Positions 50,670-57,894 of a DNA stretch of 64,000 nucleotides are shown piece by piece (position 1 is the stretch's first letter; the number at the start of each line of letters is the position of its first letter). The translations under genes were made by a program, and so were the position numbers. Source of the stretch: an uncultured Christensenellaceae bacterium. Its GTDB lineage: Bacteria; Bacillota; Clostridia; Christensenellales; Borkfalkiaceae. The stretch spans positions 186,001 through 250,000 of the forward strand of contig CAJUKK010000001.1 in NCBI GenBank assembly GCA_910586985.1, written 5' to 3'. The notes beneath the pieces were generated by a model. The model saw only the letters and a list, made by a program, of their open reading frames with translations, was not told where the DNA came from and ran no database searches.

Positions 50670-52175
50670 ATGCGCGGATTAGAGACTTCCGTCATCAAAC
50701 TCAGAAGAAAAATTTTTGCAGAGGTTGCAAAAGTCGCCTACGAATCGGAAAATGTAAACGATGATATTGAGGCGATTCCTTATAAAATAACTCCCAACGA
50801 AGTTCCGCAATACAGAGAGAGCATCTACCGTGAACGGGCGATCGCTGCGGAGCGCGTGCGGCTTGCCATGGGTATGTCGCTCCGTCCGCAGGACAGACCT
50901 GTACATATTACGAGCGGACTCGATGCAAGCAATATTTCCGATCAGTACTATGAACCGCCGCTTATGCAGGTTATTCCTTCCGCATGCGATAAGTGCGAAG
51001 AAAACGCCTATGAAGTGAGTAATCAGTGCCGCGGATGCGTTGCGCGTTCGTGCATTACGGTATGCCCGCGCGGAGCGATTTCGATAGACGAAAACGGAAA
51101 GTCGGTTATCGATGATTCCAAATGTATCAAATGCGGAAAGTGTAAATCGGCATGTCCGTACGATGCGATCGCGCATAAGATAAGGCCTTGCGCGCAGGCG
51201 TGCGGAGTGCAGGCGATAAAGAGCGATGCACTCGGCAGAGCATCCATTGATCCTGAAAAGTGCGTGGGTTGCGGTCAGTGTATGGTCAGTTGTCCGTTTG
51301 GCGCAATTGCCGATAAATCGCAGATTTTCCAACTGATTCAGGCGATGAAACGCGGCGACGAAGTGGTTGCTGAGGTTGCGCCTGCTATAATCGGTCAGTT
51401 TGGGGCAAACGTATCTCTCTGGAAGATCAAAGCGGCATTAAAAGAAATCGGATTCAAAGAGGTCTTTGAGGTTGCGCACGGGGCAGACGTGGGGGCTGCG
51501 ACGGAGGCCCATCATTATGCAACGGAAGTTGTGACGGGTAAAGTGCCGTTTTTATTGACTTCGTGTTGTCCAGCTTGGTCTATGCTTGCTAAAACGCAGT
51601 TTCCGGAACTCATCGACCGTGTATCAAGCGCGTTGACGCCTATGGTCGCGACGGCGCGGTCTATTAAGCAAAAGATGCCTGATTCGCGTGTCGTTTTTAT
51701 CGGTCCGTGCGCGGCAAAAAAACTTGAAGCAATGCGGCATACGGTTCGTAGCGACGTTGATTTTGTTATCACCTTTGAAGAACTTGCCGCCATGTTCGAA
51801 GTAAAGGGAATCGATTTCAAAAACTTCGATAAAGAAGACCCGATACATGATGCGAGTGCGGCGGGAAGAGGATATGCCGTTGCAGGCGGCGTTGCCTCCG
51901 CGGTAGAGGCGTGCGTGAAAGAGTATTATTCGGGCGTTGAAGTAAAAATCGAGCATGCGGAAGGTTTGTCCGAATGTAAAAAGATGCTTACTCTTGCAAA
52001 ACTCGGGAAAAAGAACGGCTGCTTGATTGAGGGAATGGGGTGCCCCGGCGGTTGTGTTGCAGGCGCAGGCGTGAATATTCCCGTTGAGAAGGGTACGGCA
52101 GAGGTGAAAAAGTTTACAGTGGATTCTACCAAAAAATTGCCCGAAAAAGATTTGTACGAGATACATTTACCGTAA
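50670..52175 (+). CDS. [FeFe] hydrogenase, group-B-like
   Basis: 501 residues. The three H-cluster motifs are intact: L1 TSCCPAW (297-303), L2 IGPCAAKKLEA (344-354) and L3 EGMGCPGGCVAGAG (454-467). The Ala in L1 and GPC in L2 are characteristic of group B rather than group A enzymes (TSCCPGW, MPCxxK). Before the H domain there are two or three [4Fe-4S] sites: a Cys set at 120, 123, 128, 132; ferredoxin-type sets at 152, 155, 158, 162 and 198, 201, 204, 208. It is a soluble enzyme that makes or takes up H2 using ferredoxin; the electron partner of group B enzymes is not established. The maturases are not in the window. AAGGAG lies 8 nt before the start. Confidence 0.92.
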   Translation: MRGLETSVIKLRRKIFAEVAKVAYESENVNDDIEAIPYKITPNEVPQYRESIYRERAIAAERVRLAMGMSLRPQDRPVHITSGLDASNISDQYYEPPLMQVIPSACDKCEENAYEVSNQCRGCVARSCITVCPRGAISIDENGKSVIDDSKCIKCGKCKSACPYDAIAHKIRPCAQACGVQAIKSDALGRASIDPEKCVGCGQCMVSCPFGAIADKSQIFQLIQAMKRGDEVVAEVAPAIIGQFGANVSLWKIKAALKEIGFKEVFEVAHGADVGAATEAHHYATEVVTGKVPFLLTSCCPAWSMLAKTQFPELIDRVSSALTPMVATARSIKQKMPDSRVVFIGPCAAKKLEAMRHTVRSDVDFVITFEELAAMFEVKGIDFKNFDKEDPIHDASAAGRGYAVAGGVASAVEACVKEYYSGVEVKIEHAEGLSECKKMLTLAKLGKKNGCLIEGMGCPGGCVAGAGVNIPVEKGTAEVKKFTVDSTKKLPEKDLYEIHLP

Positions 52176-52262
52176 ATAATTTGTCAAATAGGAAAAATCA
52201 AGGTTAATAAGAGTATTACGTCAGACATAAATGTGTAATTATGGCAATGTAACGGAGGCGTT

Positions 52263-53054
52263 ATGGGGTATACACTCATTACAGGCGCGTGCGGCGGATT
52301 AGGGCGGGCGTTCGTTTGGACGCTTGCCGCGCGTGGAGAATCTCTATTTTTAACGGGAAGAAGTCAAGAGCGGTTATTGGAGCTTGCAACGGAAATTCGG
52401 AGCCAATATCCTTCGGTGGAGATAAAGTGCTTTCCGTGCGATCTTACGAACAGTCATTCGCGCCGCGCGTTGTTTGCGTTTGCCGACGAGAATAAATTGG
52501 TTTTTTCCCGCTTGATTTATGTTGCGGGCGCAGATATCCAAAAGTCGTTTGAAAAGTATACGGAAGAGAAACTTGTCTTTCAGGCGCGCGTCAACTTTGA
52601 GGGGGCGGTATCTTGTATGCGCGCAGTTTTCGAGCGGGCGCCTCATGACGGAAATACGGCAATTCTCACGATCGGGAGCGTTTCCGGAATTTATCCCATG
52701 CCATATTTTGCGCTTTACAGTGCGACGAAAAAGGCGATCGAGCAGTTTTCTTCAGCCGTCCGTACAGAGTGGAAGGGCAGGGCTAAGGTAACGTGTGTGC
52801 TCCCCGGAGCAATTCCGACGCGCGACGATATTAAAGCAAATATTAAGACTCAGGGGGTGTGGGGTCGGCTTGCGCCGCTCTCGCCCGAAACGGTTGCCCG
52901 ACGTTCTTTGAAAGCTGTAAAAAGAAATCGCCGAAGGGTGATTCTCGGCGGTTGGAATAAGTTAATGCGTATTTTTACTGCGTTGATTCCCATGCGGGTT
53001 AAGTTAAAATTAATTGCACGGCGTTGGATAAAGACGGAAAAAGATGCGTTTTAA
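52263..53054 (+). CDS. short-chain dehydrogenase/reductase (SDR)
   Basis: 263 residues. Classical SDR features: the NADP-binding G-A-C-G-G-L-G (TGACGGLGRAF), the catalytic Ser in LTIGSVSGIYP and Tyr-x3-Lys in YSATKKAIEQF. The basic C-terminal segment (RNRRRVILGGWNKLMRIFTAL) with a hydrophobic stretch suggests membrane association, as in DltE/YqjQ-like SDRs. The substrate is unknown. GGAGG lies 5 nt before the start. It is a single gene followed by a terminator. Confidence 0.85.
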   Translation: MGYTLITGACGGLGRAFVWTLAARGESLFLTGRSQERLLELATEIRSQYPSVEIKCFPCDLTNSHSRRALFAFADENKLVFSRLIYVAGADIQKSFEKYTEEKLVFQARVNFEGAVSCMRAVFERAPHDGNTAILTIGSVSGIYPMPYFALYSATKKAIEQFSSAVRTEWKGRAKVTCVLPGAIPTRDDIKANIKTQGVWGRLAPLSPETVARRSLKAVKRNRRRVILGGWNKLMRIFTALIPMRVKLKLIARRWIKTEKDAF

Positions 53055-53088
53055 AATTAAAGCTATCAACGTTTACAGAGATTTTTTA

Positions 53089-53132
53089 AAACAGCCTACT
53101 GACTTTGCTTGCAAAGAAAGTAGGCTGTTTTT
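53089..53132 (+). terminator. terminator after the SDR gene
   Basis: AAACAGCCTACT ... AGTAGGCTGTTT (12 bp) with an inner CTTTGC/GCAAAG pairing, followed by TT. It may act on both strands. Confidence 0.8.
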
Positions 53133-53156
53133 GATATCAGAGCGATAAATTAAAAT

Positions 53157-53450
53157 TTACTTTACAGTAAAATCAGTCCATTCGATATGATTATATACCA
53201 TAACGTCGTTCGGTCGTGTCGTTCCGATTTTTTCGTAAAACGGAACAGCGTCTTCATTCACGCAGGTGTACATTACGATATTTTCTTTTTCGCCCGTTAC
53301 TTCAAGTAATTTTTTCACCAAGCTGTTCCGATTCCATGCCCGACACAATCACGGATAACTCCCAGATCGATAATAAAAGTCAATATGCAAAATCCGTTAT
53401 CCCAAAGTAGACGTCGATGAATTTTTTATTTGTATTTCGTGCAACCAAAC
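53157..53450 (-). pseudogene. GNAT acetyltransferase remnant with at least two frameshifts
   Basis: On the minus strand three frames join into one GNAT-like protein: LVARNTNKKFIDVYFGITDFAY, then after a shift FIIDLGVIRDCVGHGIGTA (the acetyl-CoA motif G-x-G-I-G), then after a second shift LVKKLLEVTGEKENIVMYT and NEDAVPFYEKIGTTRPNDVMVYNHI, ending at 53157. The N-terminal third of a GNAT protein is missing, since the next gene upstream ends at 53463. No single frame is longer than about 63 codons. It is a decayed gene. Confidence 0.75.
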
Positions 53451-53462
53451 TGACGGATGGCT

Positions 53463-53963
53463 TTACTTTTTTTTGTTGTTACGCTTGATCTCTTCTTCCT
53501 CTTCGGCAGAGGAGAAAGAGAACCCGATATTCGGATTGAGTTCGAGAAGAGATTTCACAAAATCATCGTACCAACTCTCTTTTACGACGATATTAACAAA
53601 TTTCGTTTTAAAATCGTCAAAATAGACTGCGAGTTTTCCCGCGCCTTTAAAAAGGTGCACTGAAAAGATTTGTTTAAGTTGGTATTTTGTTCGGATAATT
53701 CCGAATTGCAGAACAAGCTTATCTTCATAAAGCAGATATTGTGATTTTATGAGCATTGAGAGAATGACAACGATGAGAATCGCGCTCATAAGCAATAAAA
53801 GAATATGTTGCAGCCATTGATAAACGCCGTCTGCACCCTGCGTGGCTATGCGCCAGACGGTGAGTGCGATTCCTGCTACGGCAAGGGCAAACCCAAGTCC
53901 GAACATAATAAAGATAATCGGGGAATATTGAAATTTATACCGTTTAATCGGGGATTTCTTCAT
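53463..53963 (-). CDS. membrane protein with PH-like (YcxB-type) domain
   Basis: 166 residues from ATG 53963, set by the promoter: an ATG at 53981 overlaps the spacer. Two membrane spans (about 16-37 and 50-73) are followed by a strand-rich cytoplasmic domain (QYLLYEDKLVLQFGIIRTKYQLKQIFSVHLFKG) that resembles bacterial PH-like domains, and a tail with acidic EEEEE then KRNNKKK. Function unknown. No ribosome site; the ATG is 6 nt after TATACT. Confidence 0.7.
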   Translation of the reverse strand: MKKSPIKRYKFQYSPIIFIMFGLGFALAVAGIALTVWRIATQGADGVYQWLQHILLLLMSAILIVVILSMLIKSQYLLYEDKLVLQFGIIRTKYQLKQIFSVHLFKGAGKLAVYFDDFKTKFVNIVVKESWYDDFVKSLLELNPNIGFSFSSAEEEEEIKRNNKKK

Positions 53964-53969
53964 AAGCAC

Positions 53970-53998
53970 AGTATAGCGCATTTTTTGATAAAAATCAA
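53970..53998 (-). promoter_or_regulatory. promoter of the PH-like gene, ATG 6 nt from the -10 box
   Basis: Minus strand TTGATT (53993-53998), 17 bp, TATACT (53970-53975), GTGCTT, then ATG at 53963. Confidence 0.75.
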
Positions 53999-54054
53999 GG
54001 GGAAAACATGCGTCAAAAAAATTTCATGAATTTCACATTCGCATATGTCAATGC

Positions 54055-54083
54055 TTGAAAAAAACAGTAAAAATTGATATAAT
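54055..54083 (+). promoter_or_regulatory. promoter of the hydratase-macrodomain unit
   Basis: TTGAAA (54055-54060), 17 bp, TATAAT (54078-54083). The leader is about 20 nt with GGAGG (54102-54106). Confidence 0.75.
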
Positions 54084-54111
54084 AAAGAGGAAAACATACA
54101 CGGAGGCGGTT

Positions 54112-56343
54112 ATGATTAAACTTATTAAGCAGGGCGCGTACTACATGGAAGGGAAAATCGTAAAGGAGCAGAACGCTTTTATGACCTCCGACAAAAAGGA
54201 TAAAGCGGTGAAAAATACGCTGTCCTATGCGATATTAAAAGCTCATAACGTAGGAGACGGCGAAGGGCTTTCGATCCGTTTCGATGCGATCGCCTCTCAT
54301 GATATTACTTATGTCGGGATCGTGCAAACGGCAAAAGCAAGCGGACTTACGGAATTTCCCATTCCTTACACTCTTACAAATTGTCATAATTCGCTGTGCG
54401 CAGTCGGCGGAACGATCAACGAGGACGACCACGTGTTCGGCCTCTCCGCTGCGAAAAAGTACGGCGGGGATTACGTTCCCGCACATCTTGCGGTTATTCA
54501 CCAATACATGCGGGAAACGGGCGCAAAATGCGGAGCGATGATTCTGGGTTCGGATTCGCATACCCGTTACGGCGCGCTCGGCACAATGGCAATCGGCGAA
54601 GGTGGCCCCGAGCTTGTAAAACAGCTTTTAAAACAGACTTACGACGTCGCCCGTCCGGAAGTGGTTGCCGTGTATTTAAAAGGAAAGCTCAGAAAAGGCG
54701 TAGGACCGCAGGATGTGGCTCTCGCGCTCGTGAAGGCAACGTTTGCAAGCGGATTTGTTAAGAATAAAATTCTTGAATTTATCGGGCCTGGGATATCGGG
54801 ACTTTCGATGGACTTCCGTAACGGGATCGACGTTATGACGACTGAAACAACCTGTCTTTCTTCTATTTGGGAGACGGATGACAAGACGTTGGAGTATTAT
54901 AAGGATCACGGCAGAGAGAAGGACTATAAAAAACTGACGGTAAAGCAACCCGCCTATTACGACGGGGCGATCACAGTCGATCTGAGCCGTATCGAGCCGA
55001 TGATTGCGCTTCCGTTCCACCCGTCCAATGCCTATACGATCCGTGAGCTACTCGAAAATCCGTACGAAATTTTAGAAAAGGTCGAGGCGCAGGGCAGAAA
55101 GATCAAGGGCGATGAAAGCTTTACGCTTACGGATAAGATTAAAGACGGAAAAATATATATAGATCAGGGCGTGATTGCCGGTTGCGCGGGCGGTATGTAC
55201 GAAAATATCGCCGAAGCGGCGGAAATATTGCGAGACGGAAATATTGGAACAGGCGCATTTACGCTGAGTGTATATCCGTCCTCTCAGCCTGTATATAAAA
55301 GTCTTATCGAAAACGGATATATCGGCATGTTAATGCAATCGGGCGCAACGGTAAAAACGGCGTTTTGCGGTCCTTGTTTCGGTGCGGGGGACGTTCCTGC
55401 AAATAACGGATTGTCTATCCGTCATACGACGCGCAACTTTGAAAACAGAGAGGGCAGTAAACCCGCGCAGGGACAGTTGGCAGCGGTCGCTCTTATGGAT
55501 GCGCGCTCAATCGCGGCAACGGCAAAAAACGGCGGCGTGCTTACGTCTGCGCTCGACGTCGAATATGTAAAGCGTTTGAAAAAATATCGCTATGATTCCG
55601 AAATCTATAAAAACCGCGTTTATCGCGGCGCAGGCAAGGCGGATAAAACGGCGGAGCTTGTATACGGCCCGAATATTGCCGATTGGCCCGAACAAATTCC
55701 GCTCGGTAAAAATTTGCTTATGAAAGCGGTAAGCGTTCTCTCCGATCCCGTGACGACGACGGACGAGCTTATTCCTTCGGGAGAGACTTCCTCTTATCGC
55801 TCCAATCCCTTGAAACTTGCTGAATTTACACTTTCGCGCAAAGATCCCAAATATGTCGAGCGCGCCAAAGCGGTTAAAGCGGACGAGAATATCCGCCGCG
55901 AAACGGGAAGATTTCCCGAAAACGTTTTAAAGGAGCTTGGCGGATTTATTCCGGCAGAGGGGACGATTTACGGGAGCGTTGTTGTATCCAACAAACCGGG
56001 GGATGGGTCGGCGCGCGAACAAGCCGCGTCGTGCCAACGCGTACTCGGCGGTGTCGCGAATATCTGCAAAGAATATGCGACCAAACGTTACCGTTCCAAC
56101 CTGATCAATTGGGGCATGTTACCGTTTACAACCGATAAAATTACATTAAAAGCGGGCGATTATCTCTATATTGAAAATATTGACGCCGCCATCAAAGGCG
56201 GGGACGATCGCGTTGTCGCCAAAGTGATTTCTCGTGGAAAAAGTTACGACGTTGCGCTTCGGCTCGGAACGTTGACGGAAGATGAGCGCGCCATTATTTT
56301 GGAAGGTTGTCTCATCAACTTTAATCGGAGAAAAAATGGATGA
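54112..56343 (+). CDS. aconitase-superfamily hydratase (YbhJ-like)
   Basis: 743 residues from ATG 54112, which has GGAGG 5 nt upstream. The [4Fe-4S] ligands of the aconitase fold are recognisable as Cys in AGCAGGMYENI and the C-x2-C of FCGPCFGAGD. MILGSDSHTRYGALGTMAIGEGG carries the substrate-site Asp-Ser-His. A C-terminal swivel domain follows (YGSVVVSNKPGDGSAREQAAS). The sequence follows the uncharacterised YbhJ-type hydratases rather than AcnA/AcnB or LeuC, so a citrate-cycle role should not be assumed. It is coupled by ATGA to a macrodomain gene. Confidence 0.8.
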   Translation: MIKLIKQGAYYMEGKIVKEQNAFMTSDKKDKAVKNTLSYAILKAHNVGDGEGLSIRFDAIASHDITYVGIVQTAKASGLTEFPIPYTLTNCHNSLCAVGGTINEDDHVFGLSAAKKYGGDYVPAHLAVIHQYMRETGAKCGAMILGSDSHTRYGALGTMAIGEGGPELVKQLLKQTYDVARPEVVAVYLKGKLRKGVGPQDVALALVKATFASGFVKNKILEFIGPGISGLSMDFRNGIDVMTTETTCLSSIWETDDKTLEYYKDHGREKDYKKLTVKQPAYYDGAITVDLSRIEPMIALPFHPSNAYTIRELLENPYEILEKVEAQGRKIKGDESFTLTDKIKDGKIYIDQGVIAGCAGGMYENIAEAAEILRDGNIGTGAFTLSVYPSSQPVYKSLIENGYIGMLMQSGATVKTAFCGPCFGAGDVPANNGLSIRHTTRNFENREGSKPAQGQLAAVALMDARSIAATAKNGGVLTSALDVEYVKRLKKYRYDSEIYKNRVYRGAGKADKTAELVYGPNIADWPEQIPLGKNLLMKAVSVLSDPVTTTDELIPSGETSSYRSNPLKLAEFTLSRKDPKYVERAKAVKADENIRRETGRFPENVLKELGGFIPAEGTIYGSVVVSNKPGDGSAREQAASCQRVLGGVANICKEYATKRYRSNLINWGMLPFTTDKITLKAGDYLYIENIDAAIKGGDDRVVAKVISRGKSYDVALRLGTLTEDERAIILEGCLINFNRRKNG

Positions 56344-57194
56344 CGCTTTCCTTTACCGAATATAAAAATTTAATTGACCTCACGCCGTATCCTCGACCTG
56401 AGCCTATGGGATCGGAGCGGGAAAAGGTTTCGGCGTGCGATCATATTTTAAAATTTTTATTGAGAGAGCGTGGTTTAATTGCGGCTTTTAGCGCAGATTA
56501 TCACAAGAAACGGGAGCTTATCCGTAACTATGCAAATATGCGCGCGGCTCTTCCCGTTCCGCAGGAAATATTGGAGCTGCAGGATCGTTTGTTTTGGACG
56601 GAAAGTATGGAACGCGGTGTTGTAGATACGATAGGTTTACAGGGGAACAAGTACGGTCTTTGTTTGTGGGAGGGCGACATTACGCGGTTGAATGCGGACG
56701 CAATTGTAAACGCCGCTAACAAATCCTTGCTTGGGTGTTTTGTTCCTAAACATTTTTGTATCGATAACGTCATACATTCCTATGCGGGCATGCAACTCAG
56801 AGATGACTGTGCAAAGTTGATTGCGGCTCAGGGAGGAGCAGAGGCTTGCGGAGAGGCAAAGGTAACGCGCGCGTATAATCTTCCCGCAAAGTATGTTATA
56901 CATACTGTCGGACCGATGATCGGACGGGAAGTTACCGAGGAGAATCGCGCCGAACTTCGCTCGTGCTATACGTCCTGTCTGGATTTAGCGAATGAAATCG
57001 GACTTAATTCGATTGCCTTTTGTTGTATTTCGACGGGAGTGTTTAACTTTCCTCGGGCAGAAGCGGCGGAAATAGCTACGAGAACGGTGCTCAATTGGAG
57101 GCTCCGACATCCGGAAAGCAGTCTGCAAATCATATTCGATACGTATTTGAAAGAAGATACGGAAATTTACCAAAATATTCTCAGAATGATGTGA
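56340..57194 (+). CDS. zinc-type macrodomain protein (protein-ADP-ribose hydrolase)
   Basis: 284 residues. An N-terminal helical extension (1-100) is followed by a macrodomain: WEGDITRLNADAIVNAANKSLLGC, HTVGPMIG and ISTGVFNFPRAEAAEIA. The insertion G-C-F-V-P-K-H-F-C-I-D-N-V-I-H carries the Cys/His residues that hold the catalytic zinc in the SirTM-linked macrodomains of Staphylococcus and Streptococcus. Such enzymes remove ADP-ribose from proteins. In those pathogens the gene accompanies SirTM, GcvH-L and LplA2; none of these is here, and instead it is coupled to an aconitase-like hydratase. Confidence 0.9.
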   Translation: MTLSFTEYKNLIDLTPYPRPEPMGSEREKVSACDHILKFLLRERGLIAAFSADYHKKRELIRNYANMRAALPVPQEILELQDRLFWTESMERGVVDTIGLQGNKYGLCLWEGDITRLNADAIVNAANKSLLGCFVPKHFCIDNVIHSYAGMQLRDDCAKLIAAQGGAEACGEAKVTRAYNLPAKYVIHTVGPMIGREVTEENRAELRSCYTSCLDLANEIGLNSIAFCCISTGVFNFPRAEAAEIATRTVLNWRLRHPESSLQIIFDTYLKEDTEIYQNILRMM

Positions 57195-57196
57195 TT

Positions 57197-57227
57197 CGCG
57201 GCAATATTGTTTCAGCGTATTGCTGCG
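57197..57227 (+). terminator. hairpin after the macrodomain gene
   Basis: CGCGGCAATA, 11-nt loop, TATTGCTGCG: a 10-bp stem with one wobble, but no T-tract, so a weak or factor-dependent terminator. Confidence 0.4.
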
Positions 57228-57266
57228 GTGGTATATATATAATAAATCTTTAGCGGAGGCTACAAA

Positions 57267-57860
57267 ATGACAGGTTTACTTTTGCTTGGCACGGGCGGAA
57301 TTATTGCAATTTCCGTGGTGTGCGCGCTCGTTGCTCTTCTCCTCATTTTCCTTTTGGTCTATATGGGGATGTACAACAAGCTTCAACGGTTAAAAAATCT
57401 CACCGAAGAGGGGTGGGCGACCATTGACGTTCAGCTTAAAAAGCGTTACGATCTCATTCCGAATTTGGTGGAGACTGTTAAGGGTTACGCTAAACACGAA
57501 AGCGAAACGCTTGAAAAGGTAATTGCTGCTCGTAATGCGGCAATGACGGCGACGGGCAATGAGAAGATGGCGGCGGAAAACGTACTTACAGGTACGTTGA
57601 AATCGCTGTTTGCGTTGCAGGAGGCGTACCCTCAGCTCAAAGCGAATACCAATTTTACCGATCTTCAAAGTCAGCTTTCAAGAATTGAAACGGAGCTTGC
57701 GTCGGCACGCCGTTATTACAATGCGACGGTGAAAGAGTTGAATACGAAAATCGACGTGTTCCCGTCCAATCTTGTTGCGCGGAAAATGCGTTTGGAAAAG
57801 CGCGTGTATTTTGAGCTTGACAGCGCGGAAGAACGTGTTGCGCCCTCGGTGAAATTCTAA
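57267..57860 (+). CDS. lemA: LemA family protein
   Basis: 197 residues: one N-terminal membrane span (about 5-32), then a helical-bundle domain with the LemA blocks YNKLQRLKNLTEEGWATIDVQLKKRYDLIPNLVETVKGYAKHE and LSRIETELASARRYYNATVKELNT. The end (RVYFELDSAEERVAPSVKF) matches the family. GGAGG lies 9 nt before the start. LemA next to a DUF2207 gene is a frequent pairing in Bacillota; the molecular function is not known. Confidence 0.93.
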   Translation: MTGLLLLGTGGIIAISVVCALVALLLIFLLVYMGMYNKLQRLKNLTEEGWATIDVQLKKRYDLIPNLVETVKGYAKHESETLEKVIAARNAAMTATGNEKMAAENVLTGTLKSLFALQEAYPQLKANTNFTDLQSQLSRIETELASARRYYNATVKELNTKIDVFPSNLVARKMRLEKRVYFELDSAEERVAPSVKF

Positions 57861-57894
57861 AATCGAACAGTAAGGACAGTAACAAGGATAGAAT

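Noticed and set aside
54055..54111. TTG start giving a 19-residue extension of the hydratase
   Set aside because: The extension runs through the -35 and -10 boxes; GGAGG precedes ATG 54112.
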